From NCBI RefSeq assembly GCF_016097555.1, contig NC_054702.1, positions 66,522,478 to 66,586,477 of the forward strand: a stretch of DNA of 64,000 nt, read 5' to 3'. Below, in pieces: positions 58,735-64,000 of the stretch. The DNA comes from Gigantopelta aegis (lineage: Eukaryota > Mollusca > Gastropoda > Neomphalida > Peltospiridae). The first letter of the stretch is position 1; each line of letters opens with the position of its first letter. A program made the translations under genes and the position numbers. Under the pieces are notes generated by a model. That model was not told where the DNA came from. It saw only the letters and a list, made by a program, of their open reading frames with translations, and made no database searches.

Positions 58735-59063
58735 TCGGGTCGAGACGTGGCCCAGTGGTAAAGCTCGTTTGATGCGCGGTCGGTCTGGGATCGATACCCG
58801 TCGGTGGACCCATTGGACTATTTCTCGTTCCAGCCAGTGCTCCACAACTGGTGTAACAATGGCCGTGATATGTACTATCCTATCTGTGAGATGGTGCATA
58901 TAAAAGATCTCTTGCTATTAATCGAAAAGAGTAGCCCATGAAGTGGCGACAGCGGGTTTCCTCTCTCAGTACCTATGTGGCCATATGTCCGACGCCATAT
59001 AACCGTAAATAAAATGTGTTGAGTGTGACGTTAAATAAAACATTTCCTTCCTTCCTTCCTCTC
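58735..59063 (+). repeat. SINE, family A, full length
   Basis: The head is 'gtggcccagtggtaaagctc' (A-box-like) and 'ggtctgggatcgatacccg' (B-box-like). The body contains 'agcccatgaagtggcgacag'. The tail is 'acgttaaataaaac' plus (TTCC)n. Best sense-strand copy in the window. Confidence 0.92.
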
Positions 59064-59082
59064 ATGAACATTACTTCACTCA

Positions 59083-59142
<60 letters not shown>
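59083..59142. repeat. (AT)n microsatellite
   Basis: About 55 bases of AT repeat. Confidence 0.96.
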
Positions 59143-59144
<2 letters not shown>

Positions 59145-59392
59145 CTAGTTTAGCATGCAATTGAAAATGACCAGTAACTCGGTTATTATCCTCTCTATAA
59201 TAAATATTGCCAGTTGTTCATAATGATGCTATAAATATCGTATTTCGCACGTGTCATAAAGATGTCGCATATGATTGTGACGTTAAGCGGCGAATGAATA
59301 AGTAAATAAATATATTATCTAACTCGGGTCTGCGTTTGATAATTTGTTTAATATTATTTACCTCGCTCTTGATTGCATGAATTAATGTATTA

Positions 59393-59465
59393 ATGAATAT
59401 TTAACGACACCCCAGCACGAAAAATACATCGGCTATTGGGTATCAAACCACGGTAATGCAAACAA
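59393..59465 (+). repeat. SINE tail module fragment
   Basis: 'tatttaacgacaccccagca' and 'ggctattgggtatcaaacc'. Same module as 42975-43056. Confidence 0.7.
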
Positions 59466-59801
59466 ATAAAGCGATGATCAACATCAATATAAAAATTCAA
59501 GATTTAAACAAAAACAGTGTAAAGAACCGCGCAAAAATACAAATATCACAGATAGATATTGACTTTTATTCAAAATTTTAATTGTATCCCGAAGAAAACA
59601 AGGGTATTTGTGCTGTATTGGCCATTCTGAAAGAGAATGTTACACCCCTACACCACGGTGAGGTTACAACACGCGCAGGGGTCGCTCTTGATTGCGGACA
59701 GTTTTTAAAGAAGACTATTACAACGTTTCGGAATTAAAATATGTGTGTATAATTGTATGTGTTTATAAGTGTGAATGTATAGCTGTATTTGACTACATAT
59801 A

Positions 59802-59960
59802 CAGGGCCATAGCTAGGATTTTTGTTTAGGGGGGGGGGGGTAGGGCAACTGAGTAGGTAATAGTCTAAAACTCCTTAAACAGTTAAGAAAATAATTTTCT
59901 TTAAGTTTCTACAATGCTTTCCGGATTTTTTTCGGGGGCGGGGGGGGGGGGGGGGCATAT
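59802..59960. repeat. 'agggccatagctagga' repeat with two poly(G) runs
   Basis: G runs at 59830-59841 and 59938-59956 bracket a short AT-rich core. Probably a small element like those at 30667 and 37615, but clear inverted ends were not found. Confidence 0.5.
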
Positions 59961-60394
59961 GCATATTTTTACAGACATTATTTTGTGACCAAGGAAGTAT
60001 TTAACCCCTTTGCTGTATCACCAAGGAGATCACCTTTTGTTAACGTATATTTATAGCCTATCTTCTTGACACGAGGTACTCTGTTGTGTATGTGGTCCTT
60101 CCTTCAGCGAGTCATTATTTTATTTCTAAAGAATCTCTGACGTTTTGTGTGTGACCTCCACGGTCAGTGTACTGTGCGGAACACTGCTTTCGTTATGGAA
60201 TACCTTTGTTTACGTTATGAAACTGTCGTGGTTGACACGGGTATATCGGCTATTTGAACTCGACAGTTACGAAAGAGGACCATATTTTAGTTCCGGGTTG
60301 TTTCGCCATGTTGAAGAAAATACACCTTTGTAGACAAGGGAACAGTTTTGCCATGTTCTGGTAGCCACACTTGATAACGTTAAACCAACAAACG

Positions 60395-60485
60395 ATGGAA
60401 TACGTTAGAGGCTACCGACAGAAAACCAATCTGGGTTTATTTTTAGTGTTTCTCTGTTTTATGTGTACAGTATTACCAAGTTGTG
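60395..60485 (+). other. Lectin gene exon 1 (signal peptide)
   Basis: Thirty codons plus one base. It encodes the signal peptide only, a common arrangement for secreted modular proteins. Confidence 0.82.
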
Positions 60486-60913
60486 GTAAGTATGTAACGT
60501 CGAGTATATTTTATAAACAGACTTTTACTTATTGTCCTGTGTCATGTTCTGTTATATTAATATAATAGTACTCATAAATCAAGCACGAACATGTTTCAAC
60601 AATTATTTACGTTTCCACCCCCCCCCCCCCCCACCCCCACCCCCGACTATCTACTGTTCTGCCTGAACTACGTGGATGGATTCAATGATTTGTATTAGGT
60701 TTGGTCTAGGAATTATGGCATTTTGTACATAACTGACAGCATTTTTTAATTTACAACCACCGACGAACTGTATTATTTCACTGCAACACGAATCTTGTAC
60801 GAAAAATGTATCTGTGTTTGGGGTACTTATCCCAACAGCTATAAACCCAACAACAAAAGACAATTTACAAACATCAAAACAAAAATATCTATGTTGCACT
60901 ATTGATGGGCTTG

Positions 60914-60950
<37 letters not shown>

Positions 60951-62352
60951 CGTGCGTGCGTGTGTGTGTGTGTATCTGATCATTAATCGACATATATTGA
61001 ACCAAAAATATTAAAGTTGAATATTGTGTCAACAAATACAATTTTAACTGTTGCAGTTATATTATATTAAAAGCTTTATGTTAAGGTTAATTCTCTTCAT
61101 TAAATTTTCAGGTCTTACGAAGATATCAAAATGTTTCTACAGCAATAATTTTGTAACACTGAATCTCACCTGTGAGTCGGGAACAATGATACGCGTTCTA
61201 CAAATTTTAGGAGGACATCACACAGATAACAGCTGTACAGTGTCAGTAAACACTTCAATATGTAACGAAGTTATAAATTCAAACAACCAATTTTGGGCTA
61301 CTCAGTGTAACGGAAAAATGCAGTGTGGACATGAGGTACTTCCTCAGCACTTTCGGAAGTGTAAGAACGCAACAGCAGTGCAAATGAAGTACAACTGTGT
61401 GAATGGTAAGTGTGATTTTGATTATATTACACTGAATTACATGTACATCCTTTCCAGAATAGGCAATAGGCAATTAATGTATGATGGGGGTTTTCTGAGT
61501 AAGAAAGTGAGATAGGAGCACAGAGCAAAGTAAACAAAAAACAAAAAACAACAAAAAACGCAAACAACAACCAAACAATCAAAACAAACAAGAACATATA
61601 TACATAAGGAAAGGAGTGTTTGTTTAACGACACCTCGGCGCATTTTAAACTACAGCCATTTTGTGTCTGATATTTGGTTACATCGGCACTCGGTCGAGAG
61701 AAAGATAAAAGGAACCCGCTGTCGCCACACAGAGTACTCCTAACAATAAAGAGCGATGGATCTCTTCTATGCACCTTTCCACAAATATGGTAGTACTTAT
61801 AACGGGTTTTGGTTTACCAGTTGTAGAGCACGGACAGGGGAAATATATGCATGTTAATGGTAATCGTTATTTGTCAGGCTACTGATGGCATATGTTTTAC
61901 TCCTACTTATTTCTTGTTTTGGAGAATAAGTTAAACTTTAATTTGCTACGTAATTTGTTTTTCAGACAACTCGACGCTGGACATATGTACTGATATATCT
62001 CTGGAACGAAATACATCTAGTTCGGTTATATACCTGAAAAGCCCCGGATTTCCAAACTCACTTGCAGCTGAAAAAGAATGTACGTGTATTGTGAAAACAG
62101 AAGGAAATTTCAAGAAATTTCAAATTCTGGATTTAAGTTTTTTGTACAATGATTCTAAAAGAGAATATCCACGTTTCATAGCATATAATGCTGACATGAC
62201 TTTGTGGGACACAGAAAAAGAAAAAAATATATCTTGTCCATCTTGTGACTTTTTCAAAAAACAAAATCTTAACATCAGCCAAGGTCACCATGTTCAAGTA
62301 GTTTATAACAACCAAAACCAATCTCAACAAAATCTGTGGATAGAGATAACAG
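60395..62352 (+). CDS. Secreted SUEL-lectin/CUB protein, 5' part
   Basis: Coding exons 60395-60485, 61112-61405 and 61966-62352 have GT/AG borders ('tgtg|gtaagt', 'ttttcag|gtct', 'aatg|gtaagt', 'tttttcag|acaa', 'acag|gtatgt'). All introns are phase 1, typical of extracellular modules. Residues 1-30 are a signal peptide (h-region 'LGLFLVFLCFMCTVL'). About 37-128 form a SUEL-type lectin domain ('LTCESGTMIRVLQI', 'QCNGKMQCGHEV', ending 'MKYNCVN'); the usual YGR and DPC motifs are altered, so sugar binding is uncertain. About 133-257 resemble a CUB domain ('YLKSPGFPNS', 'CTCIV', 'VQVVYNN...LWIEI'). The ATG has A at -3 and G at +4, with an in-frame TAG upstream. No final exon was identified before 64000. 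It probably binds carbohydrate outside the cell (inference). Confidence 0.85.
60605..60645. repeat. Poly(C)-rich tract
   Basis: About 14 C followed by CCCAC units, within intron 1 of the lectin gene. Confidence 0.9.
60913..60975. repeat. (TG)n(CG)n(TG)n tract
   Basis: About 60 bases of uninterrupted alternating purine-pyrimidine with a CG core, within intron 1 of the lectin gene. Confidence 0.96.
61112..61405 (+). other. Lectin gene exon 2 (SUEL-type domain)
   Basis: 294 nt, phase 1 to phase 1, coding for the whole lectin domain as one module. About eight cysteines are visible. Confidence 0.85.
61607..61845 (-). repeat. Degenerate SINE, family A (antisense)
   Basis: 'tttaacgacacctcggcgca', 'ggaacccgctgtcgccacac' and 'taccagttgtagagcac' follow the family order. 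It lies in intron 2 of the lectin gene. Confidence 0.75.
61966..62352 (+). other. Lectin gene exon 3 (CUB-like domain)
   Basis: 387 nt, phase 1 to phase 1, coding for the whole CUB-like module. Confidence 0.82.
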
Positions 62353-62658
62353 GTATGTCTAACATTTACTGTTTTAGTAAAATAATTATTTTTAGCTAAC
62401 GTTTTATGTAGCAGAAGGAAATAAGTATGTACTTTTTACTAAACAGTATCAGGTATAATCTACTATACATGTATTTAACTTTTGATATTATCTACCATTC
62501 GTAATGTAAATACAATTATTTATGCCTCCATCTACCCACCAGCACCATCCCATACATCACCATTTGCATATTACACAAACTAGACATTTTATATTAATTT
62601 CTGTTAACATATCGTTGACACAGCGTGTGAATATCACATTTCACGAATGTATAATACT
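62353..62658. other. Lectin gene intron 3 start
   Basis: No further exon recognised in this stretch. Confidence 0.5.
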
Positions 62659-62884
62659 GGGGCCCTATTTTCGAAACCATCTTAGCGCTACGAAATCGTA
62701 AAACCGTCGTAGGTTGTAACGAAAATAAGGGCCCTGGGCCCATATTTTCGAAGCTATCTTAGCCTACGAAATCGTGAAATCATCGTAAGCTATGACGTCA
62801 CTATGGCATGCGCTGTAGTGACGTCACAACCTACGACGGTTTTACGATTTCGTAGCGCTAAGATGGCTTCGAAAATAGGGCCCC
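62659..62884. mobile_element. Palindromic MITE pair, 'gggccctattttcgaa' ends
   Basis: A degenerate unit (62659-62735) is followed directly by a second unit (62736-62884). The second is a near-perfect hairpin around 'gtcactatggcatgcgct', with arms holding 'cgatttcgtagcgctaag'. The outermost ends read 'ggggccctattttcgaa' and its inverse. No coding capacity and no clear target duplication. Confidence 0.85.
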
Positions 62885-64000
62885 TGGTCAATTATACTGA
62901 ACAAAACCCGACAGTTGACAAAACGAATTTTGTGCCAACTCATTTCAGTGGATATTTATAACGATTATTCAACGCATGTCTTCACTCGTCATGACTTGCA
63001 TAATAGTCTAAGAATAAATAGTATGAAAACGTTTTATGAAATCACAATACTTCCAGTTACGGTCGATTTTCGACTCTGTACGAATTGTATTGGTTAGGAA
63101 CAGCAGGTATGCTACAAACATTCATTAGCGGAGTTGGAGAGTAATAAAAAAAGAAGTTATTGTAAAAATAACCAAGTATTAAAAGATTACGTTTGTGCGA
63201 TTCTTTCCATGCTGTACAGGCTTGGTAAGAGAGAAATCAATTCAGATTAATTAAATTATATCTTTGCAGTACAATATGCCCAGTGTGTTTGGCGCAAAAT
63301 ATTGACGGTAGTTCAGTCCACTGATATTTGAATCTGGTTTTGACAAGCAGCTGTAAGCTTACCGTAAACAAGGAAGATGTAAATTGTTATCACTTGCGTC
63401 TTTCCAGACAACGCTTGATTACAGAAAATGGAAATTCAGTCATGTTAAACCTCATATATATTAGTCTTATACTAGCAATTTAAAATTGTAGTAACAGTGT
63501 CCTAAAACTTTTAATTATTTTGTTCAGTTTCACGACAAGACATAAATTGTATTCTCATAAACTGCACCGAGTGCAGTATGGAGAAAATATAAACAAAATA
63601 AGTTACAAAGTGGTTTCTTATTATTAATTCAGATTATGAATGTTCTTCTAGAAATTAGCCGAACACTCATAAAATAAAATGACATGCATGTAATTTCAAA
63701 TTATTGTCACAAATATGTTCTCTGCAGTTCCATCAACCATAAAATATTAATCCATCTATGGGTTGTTTTTTTTTTGTTTTTTTTTTTACAGTGTTGGCTG
63801 TATGTCTTTGTATTGGAAAAATGTAAGGAGAAGCCTTAATATAGGTTCATGCCTGTTGGTCGATCCCAAAACCGCATATTTAATGGTTAATAAATATTGT
63901 TTAAACCAACAGTGTTTTATGAAATCAGAAATCCTTATTGAACATCAAAATTTGTGTCCTGTTTCTCAACGCATATATAAAATACCTGCATGTATGCAAT
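62885..64000. other. No confirmed exon
   Basis: Possible 3' splice sites with short open stretches in the correct phase occur at about 63268, 63730 and 63791. Each meets a stop within 8 to 21 codons and none shows a domain. One could be the terminal exon of the lectin gene, but I cannot choose. Confidence 0.4.

Noticed and set aside
58740..58810. tRNA-like sequences such as 'gcccagtggtaaagctc' with a B box
   Set aside because: They are SINE heads fused to SINE bodies, repeated many times. No stand-alone tRNA with an intact cloverleaf was found in the window.
60145..60333. 62-codon plus-strand frame upstream of the lectin ATG
   Set aside because: It is not in frame with the signal peptide and an in-frame TAG separates the lectin start from anything upstream. 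It has no recognisable domain.

Overview
This window is a piece of an animal nuclear genome, most likely a mollusc (inference). It is AT-rich and intron-rich. It is dense in tRNA-derived SINEs, foldback and MITE elements, microsatellites, and one family of Ty3/gypsy LTR retrotransposon. There are no operons, bacterial genes or CRISPR arrays. Most long open frames are microsatellite or repeat artefacts.

Two host genes can be supported. (1) A complete selenoprotein W gene (SELENOW) lies on the minus strand. It has five coding exons between 56547 and 44669, giving an 86-residue product. The in-frame TGA for selenocysteine sits in a 25-nt microexon, and a well-formed SECIS candidate lies in a separate 3'UTR exon near 42413-42489. 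Its introns hold many SINEs, a dead Tc1 transposon and a 1.5-kb TCCA-type satellite. (2) The 5' part of a secreted lectin-type gene lies on the plus strand (60395-62352). Three exons, all joined by phase-1 introns, encode a signal peptide, a SUEL-type lectin domain and a CUB-like domain. The 3' end is not identified and may lie beyond the window.

Layout: 1-4.8 kb, SINEs, microsatellites and a large foldback element. 4.8-20.5 kb, a nest of related gypsy elements whose integrase tail precedes the RT/RNase H, the order of Gmr1-like elements. One copy is split by a 2.4-kb insertion with 454-bp terminal direct repeats. A 200-N gap lies at 12173-12372, and the roughly 4.8 kb after it looks like unpolished, indel-rich sequence. 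20.5-21.1 kb, a Penelope-type RT fossil. 21-31 kb, AT-rich sequence with no recognised gene. 31-41 kb, SINEs, MITEs and two different 47-bp minisatellites. 42-56.6 kb, SELENOW. 57-60 kb, SINEs. 60.4-62.4 kb, the lectin gene, followed by a palindromic element.

All calls come from reading the sequence by eye. Family assignments rest on recognisable motifs and splice-frame consistency, not on database searches.
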